Positions 38,522-48,618 of a stretch of DNA of 64,000 nt are shown here, one piece after another. The translations under genes and the position numbers were made by a program. This DNA comes from JAWVFM01 sp963823245 (lineage in GTDB: Bacteria > Actinomycetota > Thermoleophilia > Solirubrobacterales > 70-9), in NCBI GenBank assembly GCA_963823245.1, contig CAWGKQ010000010.1, forward strand, positions 248,001 to 312,000. Direction: 5' to 3'. The notes under the pieces were generated by a model. That model had not been told where the DNA came from. It saw only the letters and a program-made list of their open reading frames with translations, and made no database searches. How positions within the stretch are numbered: the stretch's first letter is position 1; each line of letters starts with the position of its first letter.

Positions 38522-41426
38522 GCTCGCGTCAACTCCTCGAGGAGCTCCACGGGCGAGCGCCAGCTCTTGCCGGTCGCTCTCCGGAGGCCCACCTCGCACG
38601 TCCGGTTGCCGCAAAGATAGGCGTCGAATGCCTCGCCGGCCAGCTCGACAGCCTCGGGCGCAGTCGCGGCGGCGGTCAGCTCCGGATGGAGGAAGCCGCG
38701 GTCGCCGGCGAACCCGCAGCAGCGCGCGCTCGGAGGCTCCACCACCTCGTCGGCGAGCGCAGCGGCCACGCCGGCAAGCCGGCGGGTGAGCCCTAGGTGC
38801 CTCGTCGAGCAGGTGGGATGCGTCGCAACGCGCGCGACCCGGCGTGGCTCCAGGCGGTCGAGCAGGCGCGCGCACCACTCCACGCCGTCGAGCACTTCCA
38901 GCTCGAGATGCCGCTCGGCGGCGTCGGGGGCGAGCTTGTCGCGAATCTCCCGCGCGATGCCGTAGGTGCAGGAGGAGGCGTCGACCACGACAGGGAGCTC
39001 GCCCCGGTCGCTCCAGCGCCAGAGCGCGTCGAACGTCTCCCTCGCCATCCACTCGTGTCCGCGCTGGAAGCCCTTCGAGCTCCATGGCGTCGCACAGCAC
39101 CGCCCCGCGACGTCCGGCGGGATCCACACCGGCTTCCCGGCCCGCCGCGAGACATCGACCATCGCCGAGACCACGCCGGGCCCGGGCTCGGCGGGCCCGA
39201 AGATGCGGTTGATGCACGCGGGCAGGTAAACGGCGGCGGCGCCCTCCCGCTGCGTGACCGGCAGCGGGCGCGGCGGCGGACGGCATCTCCGCGCTCCATT
39301 CCGGGACGAGCTCCTGGCCGACCGCGCGGCGGGCGGCGCGGCTCACACCGCGGATCGGAGCGTCGCCGGCGACCGAGCCGATCGCATGGCCGAGCCGCAG
39401 GCCCCCCCGTGCCGCTCGCTCGACCGCCTTCCAGCGCCGGGCGACCCCGAGCGCCACCGCCTCCGAGCGCCAGCTCTGCTGGCGGCCGCGCAGCTCCTTC
39501 ACGAGCCTTCCCGTGTCGATGCCGACCGGGCAGGCGAGCGCGCAGCTTCCATCGGCCGCGCAGGTGTCGATCGCGTCGTAGGAGTAATCGCGGAGGAGCG
39601 CCTCGGCGACCGGCGAGCCGGCGGGCTGGCGCGCGATCTCTCGCCGGATGACGATCCGCTGGCGCGGCGTCGTCGTGAGGTTCCGGCTCGGGCAGACCGG
39701 CTCGCAGAAGCCACATTCGACGCAGGAGGTGGCGACCTCCTCGATCGCCGGGTTGGTGTGCAGGTTGCGGAGGTGCACGTCGGGGTCGCGGTTCAGGACG
39801 ACACCCGGGTTGAGCGCGCCCTCCGGGTCGGCGAGCTCCTTCACCCGCCACATGAGCTCCGTCGCCTTCGCGCCCCACTCGCGCTCGACGAACGGCGCCA
39901 TGTTCACGCCGGTCCCGTGCTCCGCCTTCAACGAGCCGTCGTACTTGTCGAGGATCAGCTCGACGAGCTTGCCCATGAACGCCTCGTAGCGCTCGGTGTC
40001 CTCGGACTTGGCGAAGTCGGGAGTGAGCATGAAGTGCAGGTTCCCGGCAGAGGCGTGGCCCGCCACGCCCGGGAGGAAGCCGTGCTCGCCCAGCAGCGCC
40101 TGAAGGTCGCGCGCGCACTCGGCGATGCGCGCCGGTGGAACGCAGACGTCCTCGACGATCAGCGCGTTCTCCGGCGGCTTCAGCTTCCCGAGCAGGCCGT
40201 GCATGCCCTCGCGCACGCGCCAAGACATCTCGATCCGCTCCTCGTCACGCGTGAAGTCGATCGGCGCGACGAGCTCCCGGTCGGCGAGGAGCTCGGTGGC
40301 GGTGCGCTCGGCCTCGTCGAGGCCCGCAGCGTCATCGGCCCCCAGCTCCACGAGCAGCGCGGCCGACTCCGGCGGCAGCTCTCGCCACGCCTCCGGCGTC
40401 CCAGGGATGTTGAAGCTCGCCGCGATCAGCGATGGCGCCACCATCAGCTCGACGGCCGTCGCGCCGGCCGCCACGAGCTCGGGCACCGGCTCGGTGGCCG
40501 CCTCGAGCGAGGGAAAGTGGATCCAGGAGGTGCTCGTGGCACCGGGCACGGGGACCGTCTCGAAGACGACCTCGGCCATGAAGGCCAGCGTCCCCTCGGA
40601 CCCCACGAGGACGCGGCGGAAGATCTCGAGCGGCGTCTCGGCGTCGAGGAACGCGCAGAGGCGGTAGCCCGTGGTGTTCTTGATCTCGAACTTGCGCCGG
40701 ATCCGCTCGGCGAGCTCAGCGTCGGCGAGGATCTCCTCGCGGATCGCCGCGAGCCCCGCGGCCAGCTCGGGCTCCGCGTCTGCGAAGCGGTCCTCCGCGC
40801 CGGGGGAGGCCGTGTCGATCGTGGTACCGGAGGGCAGCACGAAGGTCATCGAGCGCACGGTGCTGTAGGAGTCGCGCACCACGCCGCACCGCATGCCGCC
40901 GGAGTTGTTCGCGACGACGCCGCCGACCGTCGCGATGTCGGTGCTCGCCGGGTCGGGCCCGAGCTTGCGCCCCAGCGGGGCGAGGACGCGGTTCACGTGG
41001 CCGAGAACCGTCCCGGGCCCCGCCCGCGCCCGCTCGCCGCCGTCCTCGACCGCGACGCCGCCGAAATGGCGGCGAACGTCGACCAGGATGCCCTCGCTCT
41101 GCCCCTGGCCGTTGAGGCTCGTCCCGCCACCGCGCAGCGTCACCGGGATGCCGTTGCGGCGGCCGTAGGCGAGAACCCCGGCCACGTCTTCGGCGCTGCG
41201 AGCGAGTACCACGGCCTTCGGGATGACGCGGTAGGGGCTGGCGTCGGTGGCGTAACGGATGAGGTCGATCGGCCGCCCGAGGACATCTGCCGGCACCGAC
41301 GATCGCCGCCAGGTCCGCGCGCAAGCCCGGCGGCGTTCCGGCCGCGACCCACTCCGGAGCGCGGTCCGGCGCCGGCCCGGCCGCGGGCGGGGCGATGCGC
41401 TCCAGCTTGGCCTCGGCCACCGCCAT
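38518..41426 (-). CDS. FAD-linked oxidase / Fe-S dehydrogenase fusion (GlcD-GlcF-like 2-hydroxyacid dehydrogenase), frame interrupted
   Basis: About 968 residues. The N-terminal FAD domain has VTLRGGGTSLNGQ, GGVVANNSGGMRCG and LVGSEGTLAF; the oxidase C-domain ends GTGVNMAPFVE and DPEGALNPG. Two 4Fe-4S motifs follow: CVECGFCEPVCP and CAADGSCALACP. The C-terminal GlcF/HdrD-like region has CSTRHLG and CCGFAGDRG. Frame changes near 41290 and 39190-39270. Family members (YdiJ, D-lactate or D-2-hydroxyglutarate dehydrogenases) oxidise 2-hydroxyacids to 2-oxoacids and pass electrons to quinone or cytochrome. The next gene upstream is a 2-oxoacid decarboxylase, which suggests an aromatic 2-hydroxyacid such as mandelate. 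Confidence 0.87.
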
Positions 41427-41437
41427 CGCTCAGGCGG

Positions 41438-43039
41438 CTAGAAGAGGGCCATACCCGGGGCCACCTCGACCTCGACCAGCCGCGGCCCGTCGGCGCCGAT
41501 CGCGGCGGCGAGCTCCGAGTGCAGCTCCTCGCGGCCGGAGACCCGCTTCGACGGGACGCCGTAGCCGGCCGCGACGGCCGCGCAGTCGAGCTCCGGGAGG
41601 TCGAGGCCGGGCGCCCCGCTCACTTCCTCGATCGACCCGAACCACTTGAGGATCGCGTACTCCGAGTTGCGGAGCACGAGGAACGTCACCGGCACGCCGT
41701 AGGCGGCGGCGCTCCAGAAGCCGGTCACCGCGTACTGGACGGATCCCTCGCCGAGGACGCAGACAACGGGGCGGTCGGGCTGGGCGAGCTGGACGCCGAT
41801 CGAGGCGGCGAGGCCGAAGCCGAGGCCGCCGCCGGCGCCGAAGTAGTAGCTGCCGGGGCGCGAGATCCGAAGCTGGTTTCGAAGGGCGAGGGTGGAGGAG
41901 GGCGACTCGAGCACGACGATCCCGTCCTCGGGGAACACCTGGGCCAGCGTGTTGTGCACCATCGTCGGCGAGAGCGGCTCGGTCTCCTCGCCCGGCTCCG
42001 GGGGCCCGAGCGGCTCGGGCGCCTCGCGGCGCGCCTCGCTCGACGGCTTCGACGAGCGCCTCGAGCGTGAGCCTCACGTCGGCGACGATCGCCTCGCCCA
42101 TCGGCGCGCGCGCCGCCTCGTCGGGGTCGGAGGTGATCGGCGACCAGCTCCGTGCCGTCGGCGAGCAGCGGGCCCGGGATGTTCGGGTAGTACGGGAAGA
42201 CCGAGGTACCGGCGACGAGGACGAGATCGTGCGGCGCGAGCATCTCGCCCGCCGGCCCGATGGCGGGGGGCAGGCTGCCGCGGAAGTTCGGGTGGCCCTC
42301 GGGAAAGCCGAGCCGGCCGCCGCCGGGCGGCGGCGTGGCCCACACTGGCAGTCGCTGGCGCTCGGCCAGCGCGACCGCGGCGTCCCAGGCGCCGGCCGCG
42401 TCGATGTCGGGGCCCGCGACGAACGCCGGGCTCGAGGCCGTCGCGAGGCGCTCGGCGAGTCGCGCGACCGTCTCCGCGGGGGCGACGGCGCGCCCCTCCA
42501 CTCGGCGCTGGATGACGTGCCGTACGTCGGCGTCGTCGACCTCGGCGTCCCAGTCGTCCATCGGCACCGAGACGAAGGTGGGGCCGCGCGGGGGAAGGCT
42601 CGAGAGATGGATCGCGCGCCCGAGCGCGAGCGGCACGTCCTCGGGCCGCGACAGCCTCGAAGCTCCACTTGACGAAGGGATGGGGCACCCGCGTGGCGTC
42701 GCGGTTCGTCAGGTTCGCCTGCAGGGTCATCAGCGAGCGCGCCTGCTGCCCAGCGGTGACGAGCAGCGGCGAGTGGTTCGCCTGGGCGTTGAAGATGGCG
42801 CCCATCGCGTTGCCGAGCCCGGGCGCCGTGTGAAGGTTCACGTGAGCCGGACGCCCGGACGCCTGGGCAAAGCCGTCGGCCATTCCGACCGCGACGGCCT
42901 CCTGGAGCCCGAGGACGTAGCGGAAGTCGTCGGGGTAGTCCGCGAGCATCGGCAGCTCGGTCGAGCCGGGGTTGCCGAACATCGTCGTCATCCCGCGCTC
43001 GCGGAAGAGGTCGAAGGCCGCCTCGCGCACGCTCGCCAT
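41438..43039 (-). CDS. Thiamine-diphosphate-dependent 2-oxoacid decarboxylase, benzoylformate-decarboxylase-like, frame interrupted
   Basis: About 533 residues. N-terminal FRERGMTTMFGNPGSTELPM with the cofactor-activating Glu environment (LQEAVAVGMADGFAQASGRP) is close to benzoylformate decarboxylase (MdlC). The C-terminal cofactor-binding motif runs LGEGSVQYAVTGFWSAAAYG to VLRN (GDG-N form, here GEG). Frame changes near 42655, 42140 and 42020. Decarboxylates aryl or branched 2-oxoacids to aldehydes. It is probably the second step after the neighbouring 2-hydroxyacid dehydrogenase. Acetolactate-synthase-like alternatives cannot be excluded. Confidence 0.85.
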
Positions 43040-43100
43040 CGCACCGGACTCTATGCCCTCGGCTGAGGATCCCGTCGGTGAGCGAACCCCCGATTGGGAA

Positions 43101-43120
43101 GGGGCGCCGCAAGGCGCCTC
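43101..43120. terminator. Intrinsic terminator hairpin with GCAA tetraloop
   Basis: Eight-base arms 43101-43108 and 43113-43120 close on GCAA, with one G-T pair, followed on the plus strand by a pyrimidine-rich TTCTCATT. On the minus strand it lies just after the acpS stop and before the decarboxylase gene, with CCTTCCCAAT beyond the stem. It separates the acpS operon from the decarboxylase operon. Confidence 0.65.
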
Positions 43121-43123
43121 TTC

Positions 43124-43486
43124 TCATTCCGCGGGCTCGAGCACGGCCGCGGCCGCCGCCAGCTCGCGCCCGTGGGTGAGCGAGACCTCGACTCGCACGT
43201 CGAGCGCCTCGGCTCGCTCGGCAGCCGCGCCCGAGAGGACGACCCCTGGGGCACCCCCGGAGCTCGTCACCTCCACGTCGTGCGGGCTCCACGCTTCGAG
43301 CTCGAGCGCCTTGGCGACGGCTTCCTTGGCGCAGAAGCGCGCGGCGAGGTGGCGGCCGGGCCGCCGCCGCCGTCCGGCGTAGTCGAGCTCGCTCGCGGTG
43401 AACAGGCGCGCGGCGAGCTTCGGCCGGCGCTCGAGCGCGCGCTCCAGCCGGGCGATCTCGAGGAGGTCGATGCCGATGGCGCCCAC
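43124..43486 (-). CDS. acpS: Holo-[acyl-carrier-protein] synthase
   Basis: 120 residues from GTG 43486. Signatures: AIGIDLLEIARLERAL (metal-binding Asp), RFCAKEAVAKAL (catalytic WAAKEA-like segment) and VEVSLTHGRELAAAAAV. Transfers phosphopantetheine from CoA to acyl carrier protein. A longer reading to 43531 exists but lacks family similarity. Stop precedes a terminator. Confidence 0.9.
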   Translation of the reverse strand: MGAIGIDLLEIARLERALERRPKLAARLFTASELDYAGRRRRPGRHLAARFCAKEAVAKALELEAWSPHDVEVTSSGGAPGVVLSGAAAERAEALDVRVEVSLTHGRELAAAAAVLEPAE

Positions 43487-43496
43487 GGGTGGATGA

Positions 43497-44045
43497 TCAC
43501 CCACCGAAGAGCTTCGTGGCCATGAGCGCAATCGTCTGCATCGTCCGCCGGGTGCTCGGGCCGACCAGGTCGTCGATCGCCGCCAGGTCGAGGTCAGAGT
43601 CGAGGAGCCCCCCGCTCGGCAACCAGTAGAGCTCGCTCCCCCTGAAGGCGAGGAGGTCGTCGTCGCCCGCCATCGCTAGCACCCTCCTGCGGGACGTCAC
43701 ACCCGGCGCCTTCGGGAGCAGGGAGACCTGAAGCTTTCCGGTCGAGCGTTCCGCCGCCGCGCGGTCGAACGGCTCGTGCGAGGCGATCGCCCGCATCCGG
43801 CGTTCGCTGCGAAGGTACACGGGAACCTCGAAGCCGAGGGCCGCCTCGAGGCCGTGCTCGACCCTTCGCGCGAGGCCGTCGTCGCCACCGCTGATGCCCG
43901 CGGCCGAGAACGCGACGTTGCCGCTGGTTCGGAATGTCGCGACGTCGCTGAAGCCCATGTCCTCGAACGCGGCTCGAAGGGCGGCGCTCGGCGCCTTCCG
44001 CGTCGACCCCAGGTTCACCGCCCGCAGGAACGCCGCGTAGCGCAT
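43497..44045 (-). CDS. DUF1697 domain protein
   Basis: 182 residues. MRYAAFLRAVNLGSTRKAP, FSDVATFRTSGNVAF and ELYWLPSGGLLDSD are the family motifs (PF08002). Structure-known members form homo-oligomers, but no biochemical role is established. It is 11 bp from the acpS start and 20 bp from the upstream ligase stop, so all three are probably cotranscribed. Confidence 0.88.
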   Translation of the reverse strand: MRYAAFLRAVNLGSTRKAPSAALRAAFEDMGFSDVATFRTSGNVAFSAAGISGGDDGLARRVEHGLEAALGFEVPVYLRSERRMRAIASHEPFDRAAAERSTGKLQVSLLPKAPGVTSRRRVLAMAGDDDLLAFRGSELYWLPSGGLLDSDLDLAAIDDLVGPSTRRTMQTIALMATKLFGG

Positions 44046-44064
44046 CAGCCTGTGCGACCCTCGG

Positions 44065-45646
44065 TCAGCTCGCGGCGCGCTCGCGCTCGCGCTCGACGAG
44101 CTTGCGCCTCAGGATCTTCCCCGAGGGCGACTTCGGGATCTCGTCGACCATCTCGACCAGCCGGATGCGCTTCTGCGGCGCGACCTGCTCGGCGACCCAG
44201 GCCATGAGCTCGTCGGCGCCCACCTCGCCGTTGGCGGCAACGACGTAAGCCTTCGGGAGCTCGCCCGCCTCCTCGTCCGGCACGCCGATGACAGCGACGT
44301 CGGCGACCGCCGGATGGGTGATCAGAAGCGCCTCGAGCTCGGCCGGCGCGACCTGAAACCCCTTGTACTTGATGAGCTCCTTGAGGCGGTCGACGATCTG
44401 GAAGAAGCCGTCGGCGTCGACGGTCGCGATGTCGCCGGTGTGAAGCCAGCCGTCGGCATCGACAGTGGCCGCCGTCGCCTCCTCGTTGCCGAGGTAGCCG
44501 CGCATCACCTGCGGGCCGCGGATCCACAGCTCGCCGCGCTCGCCGGACTCGACGTCGGTGCCCGTCTCCGGGTCGACCAGGCGGCACTCGGTGCTCGCAA
44601 GGGGCCTGCCGATCGAGCCGGGCCTGTTCTCCTCATCGGGGCGGACCAGGTGCGTGACCGGGCTGGTCTCCGTCAGGCCGTAGCCCTGGATGACCGTGCA
44701 GCCGAGGCGCCCGGCCACCCGCTCGGCGAGCTCGGCGCCGAGCGGGGCGGCGCCCGACATCACGATCTCGACGCTCGAAAGGTCGCGCTCGTCGACGGCG
44801 GGATGCTTCGCGAGTGCCAGCGCGATGGGCGGGACGACGTACGCACGCGTGACGCCGTGGCCCTCGATGAGGTCGAGGAACTGGTCGAGGTCGAAGCGGG
44901 GCATGGTGACGATCGTCGCCCCGGCGCGCAACCCCTGGTTCATGATCACCGTCATCCCGTAGATGTGAAAGAAGGGGAGGCAGCCGATGAGAACGTCGTC
45001 GTCGCTGATCGGGAAGGCTCCCTGGACCTGGGCCAGGTTGGCGACGAGGTTCCGGTGCGTGAGCATCACGCCCTTGGGGAGGCCGGTGGTGCCGCTGGAG
45101 TAGGGGAGGACCGCGAGGTCGGCGGCCGGGTCGATCGCCGGCTGCGGGGCCGCAGCGGCGTCGCCGAGGAGCTCCTCGAACGGCGTCGCGCCGTCGGCCT
45201 CGCCGACGACGAAGACGTCGTCGACGCCCTCCCGCTCCGCGGCGTCGAGCGCCACATCGGCGAACGCGGGGACGGTCAGGAGGGCGCGGGCCCCGGAGTC
45301 GGAGAGCTGGTGGGCGACCTCGTTCGCCGTGTACAGGGGGTTCATCGTCGTGCACATGCCGCCCGCGGCCGCTGCGCCGTGGAAGGCGATCGCGTATTCG
45401 GGAACGTTCGGCATGAAGACCCCGAGCACGTCGCCCTTCCCGAAGCCCCGCTCGGCGAGGCCCGCGGCGAGGCTCGCCGCGCCCTCCGCGAGGCCCGCGT
45501 AGGAGAGCTCGCGCCCGGAGGGCCCGTCGATCAGCGCCGGTCGATCGCCGCGCTCGCTCGCCCGCTCGAGCACGAACGCCGTGACGTCGGCGCCCGGGAC
45601 GTCGACAGTCGGGGTCCGTGCTGCGGTAGATCGTCGGCTCGCCCAC
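44065..45646 (-). CDS. Acyl-/aryl-CoA ligase, 4-coumarate-CoA-ligase-like, frame interrupted at 5' end
   Basis: About 527 residues. Adenylation domain motifs: PYSSGTTGLPKGVMLTHRN (P-loop), FFHIYGMTV, YGLTETSPVTH, LHTGDIATVDADGFF, DRLKELIKYKGFQVAPAELE and C-terminal KSPSGKILRRKLV. The N-terminal 13 residues (GEPTIYRSTDPD) lie in another frame that joins near 45615, giving a GTG start at 45646. Activates an aromatic or medium-chain acid to its CoA thioester; with the mandelate-like genes 2 kb away it could feed aromatic breakdown (inference). Confidence 0.9.
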
Positions 45647-45693
45647 TCTCCTCGGCGTGAAACCTAACCCGAATGGCCTAGCGTGGTCCGCCA

Positions 45694-45867
45694 ATGCGCT
45701 CGTTCGTCCTCGTCCCCGGCGCCGGCGGCGTCTGTTGGTACTGGCATCTGGTGGCACACCCCGAGGCCGACGCGGCATTCGAGTCGGTTTGCGACTGCGA
45801 GGCCTGGCCGACCGCCAGCTGCTCGCGGCGGCCTGACGACAAGCCGGGCGCGAATACGCTCCCCACG
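45694..45867 (+). pseudogene. N-terminal remnant of an alpha/beta hydrolase fused upstream of a cupin
   Basis: The first about 20 residues read RSFVLVPGAGGVCWYWHLV, matching the beginning of a common actinobacterial alpha/beta hydrolase family (FVLVPGAGG-x-WYWH). The following about 38 residues (ADAAFESVCDCEAWPTASC and onward) fit neither hydrolase nor cupin. The frame runs on into the cupin without a stop, so it is either a truncated hydrolase joined by deletion or a fortuitous extension. Confidence 0.45.
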
Positions 45868-46230
45868 ATGACGGGTCCCATCGACATCGCGGAGCTCGAC
45901 CCGATCGTGCCACCCGACGGCTCGACCGTGGTGGAGATCGCCAGGCCCGGTGCCGGCGCGGAGAACCAGTCGCTCGCCCGTGCCAGCGTGAGCCCTGGCG
46001 CGGAGACCGCGAAGCATCTTCATAGGAGCACGGAGGAGATCTACTTGTTCACCTCGGGCGCCGGCAGGATGCTCCTCGGCGATGACGAGCTCGATGTCCG
46101 AGCCGGGCAGGCCGTGGTGATCGCGCCCGGCACCCCGCACAAGCTTCAGAACACGGGCGGTGAGCCGCTGGTCCTGTTCTGCTGCTGCTCGCCCGCCTAC
46201 GCCGACGAGGACACGGTCCTCATCGAGTAG
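45868..46230 (+). CDS. Small cupin-domain protein
   Basis: 120 residues from ATG 45868 (an open frame extends upstream to 45694). The two cupin motifs are complete: PGAETAKHLHRSTEEIYLF (HxH...E) and AGQAVVIAPGTPHKLQN (PxG-x2-H). The metal-binding residues are two His, Glu and His. Single-domain bicupin-free proteins of this kind bind metal and small ligands; function not assignable. No clear ribosome binding site precedes the ATG. Confidence 0.75.
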   Translation: MTGPIDIAELDPIVPPDGSTVVEIARPGAGAENQSLARASVSPGAETAKHLHRSTEEIYLFTSGAGRMLLGDDELDVRAGQAVVIAPGTPHKLQNTGGEPLVLFCCCSPAYADEDTVLIE

Positions 46231-46451
46231 ACCAGGGCGAGGCCGAGAAGCGCGGCGAGGACGAACCCGGCGATCCGGCTATGGATCGCGTACCACCCGA
46301 CGAGGCCGCCAAGCACCGCGCCGGCGACGCCGAGAAGAGCGCCCTCGATCAGGCGGACCGAGGTCCGGCTCCCGAGCAGGCTGGGCGCCAGCGCGCCGAG
46401 GGCCAGGCCGCCGGCCGCGACGATGACGATGTACTGGCCGAAGTCGAGCAG
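46197..46451 (-). CDS. Putative small membrane protein without a standard start codon
   Basis: An 84-residue minus-strand frame from CTG 46451 to TAG 46197, with three hydrophobic segments: FGQYIVIVAAGGLALGAL, GALLGVAGAVLGGLVGW and FVLAALLGLALVY. The pattern and Gly spacing are protein-like, resembling GlsB/YeaQ/YmgE-type membrane proteins. No ATG, GTG or TTG occurs before the first helix and an in-frame TAA lies four codons upstream of the CTG. It overlaps the cupin 3' end by 34 bases. A frameshift hiding the start is possible. Confidence 0.45.
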   Translation of the reverse strand: MLDFGQYIVIVAAGGLALGALAPSLLGSRTSVRLIEGALLGVAGAVLGGLVGWYAIHSRIAGFVLAALLGLALVYSMRTVSSSA

Positions 46452-46476
46452 GGCGCTCGTAGGTTAGCCTCGCCCG

Positions 46477-47589
46477 GTGACCGGGGCCGACCGACCGAGC
46501 ATCACCGCCCAGATCCTCAACCGGGCGCCCCGCCCGCCACTTATCTTTGGCTGCATCCTCCTGGTCGTCGCCCTCTTCTTGGGCTACATCGGGGGCGCGG
46601 TGCTCGACTCGTCGCACTTCGCGCACCGGGCGTCGGACGCCCTCGACGACCAGGCTGTGCAGAGCGAAGTCTCCAAGGCCGTCTCGGACACGATCTCGGG
46701 CAGCTCCGGAGGGATCGTCTCCGCGGGCCAGGTCGGCGGCACCGTCGACTCGGTCATCGCCGACCCGAAGTTCCAGAAGGAGTTCCAAGACGAGGTCGCC
46801 AAGGTCCACAAGAAGCTCGTCGATGGCGACGCCGACAGCGCGACACTCGAGCTGAAGAGCCTCGGTCCGCTGGTCGCCAAGAAGCTCGGGGCCGCTGGGG
46901 CGCCGGTGCCGGCGAGCGTGCCCGCCGTGGGCCTCGAGGTCAAGCCGCCGTCCGGGGTGCTGAGCATCGTGCGCACGCTCGACTCGCTCAGCTGGCTCCC
47001 CGGTGCCCTCGGCCTGGCCGCGCTCGCGTTTCTCTCGTGGCTTCTCTTCCGTGCCGTCGACCGCGCCGACGCGGTGCGAAGCATCGCCAAGACGATGCTC
47101 GTCGCCGGGGTCCTGATGGTGATTGTGTACTTCGTGGCGCGGCTGCTCATCACGAGCGCCGCAGGCGGAACGGGCGCCGTGAACGCCATCGTCGATGCAT
47201 ACTTCGGGGACTTCGCGGTCGCCTCACTAATCCTCGCCGGAGCGGGGGCCCTCGGCTGGATCGGGGCGTCGAGGTTCGCGGCCGCGCCCGCCGCGAAGCG
47301 GGCGCCAAAGGTCGCGCCGGCGCCGAGGCGCGCCCCCCGCCGGAGCCGGCACCGCGGCCAGAGCCGGCGGCTCGCGAGATCGACGAGCGGAGCGAGGCCT
47401 CCACGCGCGTGATCTCACAGCCGGCGCGGGTTGACCTGCCGACCGTGCGAGACGACGCGCCGCCGCCCAGATGCCGCACCAACGCCGCCGGAGCCGTCCA
47501 CGAAGACGTGCCCTGACTGCGCCGAGACCGTCCTCGGCGCAGCGCGAGTCTGCAAGCACTGCGGCTACCGCTTCCAGCCGGTGGCCTAG
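46477..47589 (+). CDS. Membrane protein with C-terminal zinc ribbon, frame interrupted
   Basis: About 370 residues from GTG. An N-terminal helix (PPLIFGCILLVVALFLGYIGG) is followed by a long outer region (about residues 45-170, with VSDTISGSSGGIVSAGQVGG and FQKEFQDEVAKVHKKLVDG), three further helices, and a Pro/Ala/Arg cytoplasmic tail. Two compensating frame changes near 47330 and 47470 join to CPDCAETVLGAARVCKHCGY, a two-CxxC zinc ribbon. No named family recognised. Confidence 0.65.
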
Positions 47590-47595
47590 GCGGAG

Positions 47596-48091
47596 GTGCG
47601 CGAAACCACTCAGGATCTCGAGGCCCTCCAGGCGCTTCTCGACCGCAGCTATGCGGGCGCCGGGGCGCACCTGCTGCGCATCCACACCCCCGAGCGGCGG
47701 ATGACGGCCTCCGAGGTCGCCGCGGCGACTCGAGGGCATGTGCCTGCTCGCCCTCGCCACCGTTACGGCGGACGGCCGCCCGGTCGTCGGACCGGTCGAC
47801 GGCGTCTTCTTCCGGGGCGCGTTCCACTTCGGCTCCGCTCCCGACTCAGTGCGCTTTCGGCATATCGACGCGAGACCGCGAGTGAGCGCCACCCACCTGC
47901 CGGGCGAGGAGCTCGCTGTGACGGTCCACGGCACGGCGAAGCGAGTTCCGGTCGAGGGCGGCTTCCGGGAGGCGCTGCTCGAGATCTACGTCCCGCGCTA
48001 CGGGGCCGAATGGGAGGCCGAGTTCCTCGACTCCGGCCCGGTGTACGCGCGCATCGACGCCGAGCGCATGTTCGCGTTCGCGATGCGCTAG
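47596..48091 (+). CDS. Pyridoxamine-5'-phosphate-oxidase-like FMN-binding protein, frame interrupted
   Basis: About 165 residues from GTG 47596. RETTQDLEALQALLDRSYAGAG and RRMTASEVAAATRG lie in the first frame; after a change near 47725 the flavin-binding barrel follows: LLALATVTADGRPVVGPVDG, VRFRHIDARPRVSATHL and VHGTAKRVPVEGG. The family includes F420- or FMN-dependent reductases and oxidases. Substrate unknown. Confidence 0.75.
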
Positions 48092-48101
48092 ACATCTCTT
48101 C

Positions 48102-48539
48102 GTGGACTGGAGTCTCGAGGTCGTCGTCGTTCCCGTGAGCGACATCGACACATCGATCGCCTTCTACAGGGACAGGGTCGGGTTTCACCTCGACCACGAC
48201 ACGCGCACGGAGCACATGCACGTGGCCCAGCTCACGCCGCCCGGGTCCGGTTGCTCGATCGTGATCGGCGACCTGCCGTCGCAGGCCCAGATGGAGCCCG
48301 GGTCCATGAAGAGCCTCCAGCTCGTCGTGCCGGACGCGGCCTCGGCGCGGCAGGAGCTCCTCGACCGCGGGGTCGAGGTCTCCGACCTCGAGGTCATCAC
48401 GGAGATGGACGGTGGAACGTTCTTCGGCTTCCACGACCCGGATGGCAACTCGTGGGCGGTGCAGGAAATCGCTGCGCGCGGCGACACCCCGCTGCTGCCG
48501 AAGGGCCACGGCGGTCTCGGCGCCTGGGCCGGCCGCTGA
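48102..48539 (+). CDS. VOC-family (glyoxalase-like) protein
   Basis: 145 residues from GTG. Two beta-alpha-beta-beta-beta modules: VVVPVSDIDTSIAFYRDRVGF, then MKSLQLVVPDAASARQELLDRGVEV and GFHDPDGNSWAVQEI, with metal-ligand His and Glu positions. Probably a glyoxalase/bleomycin-resistance or dioxygenase-type protein; function not assignable. First of two adjacent, related VOC genes. Confidence 0.85.
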   Translation: MDWSLEVVVVPVSDIDTSIAFYRDRVGFHLDHDTRTEHMHVAQLTPPGSGCSIVIGDLPSQAQMEPGSMKSLQLVVPDAASARQELLDRGVEVSDLEVITEMDGGTFFGFHDPDGNSWAVQEIAARGDTPLLPKGHGGLGAWAGR

Positions 48540-48618
48540 GCGATCCGCGACTCTGCGATTAGTTTCGCTCGCGCCGGTGGTCTCAGTGGCGAGACCCAAC
48601 CCACCAGGAGGAACCAGC

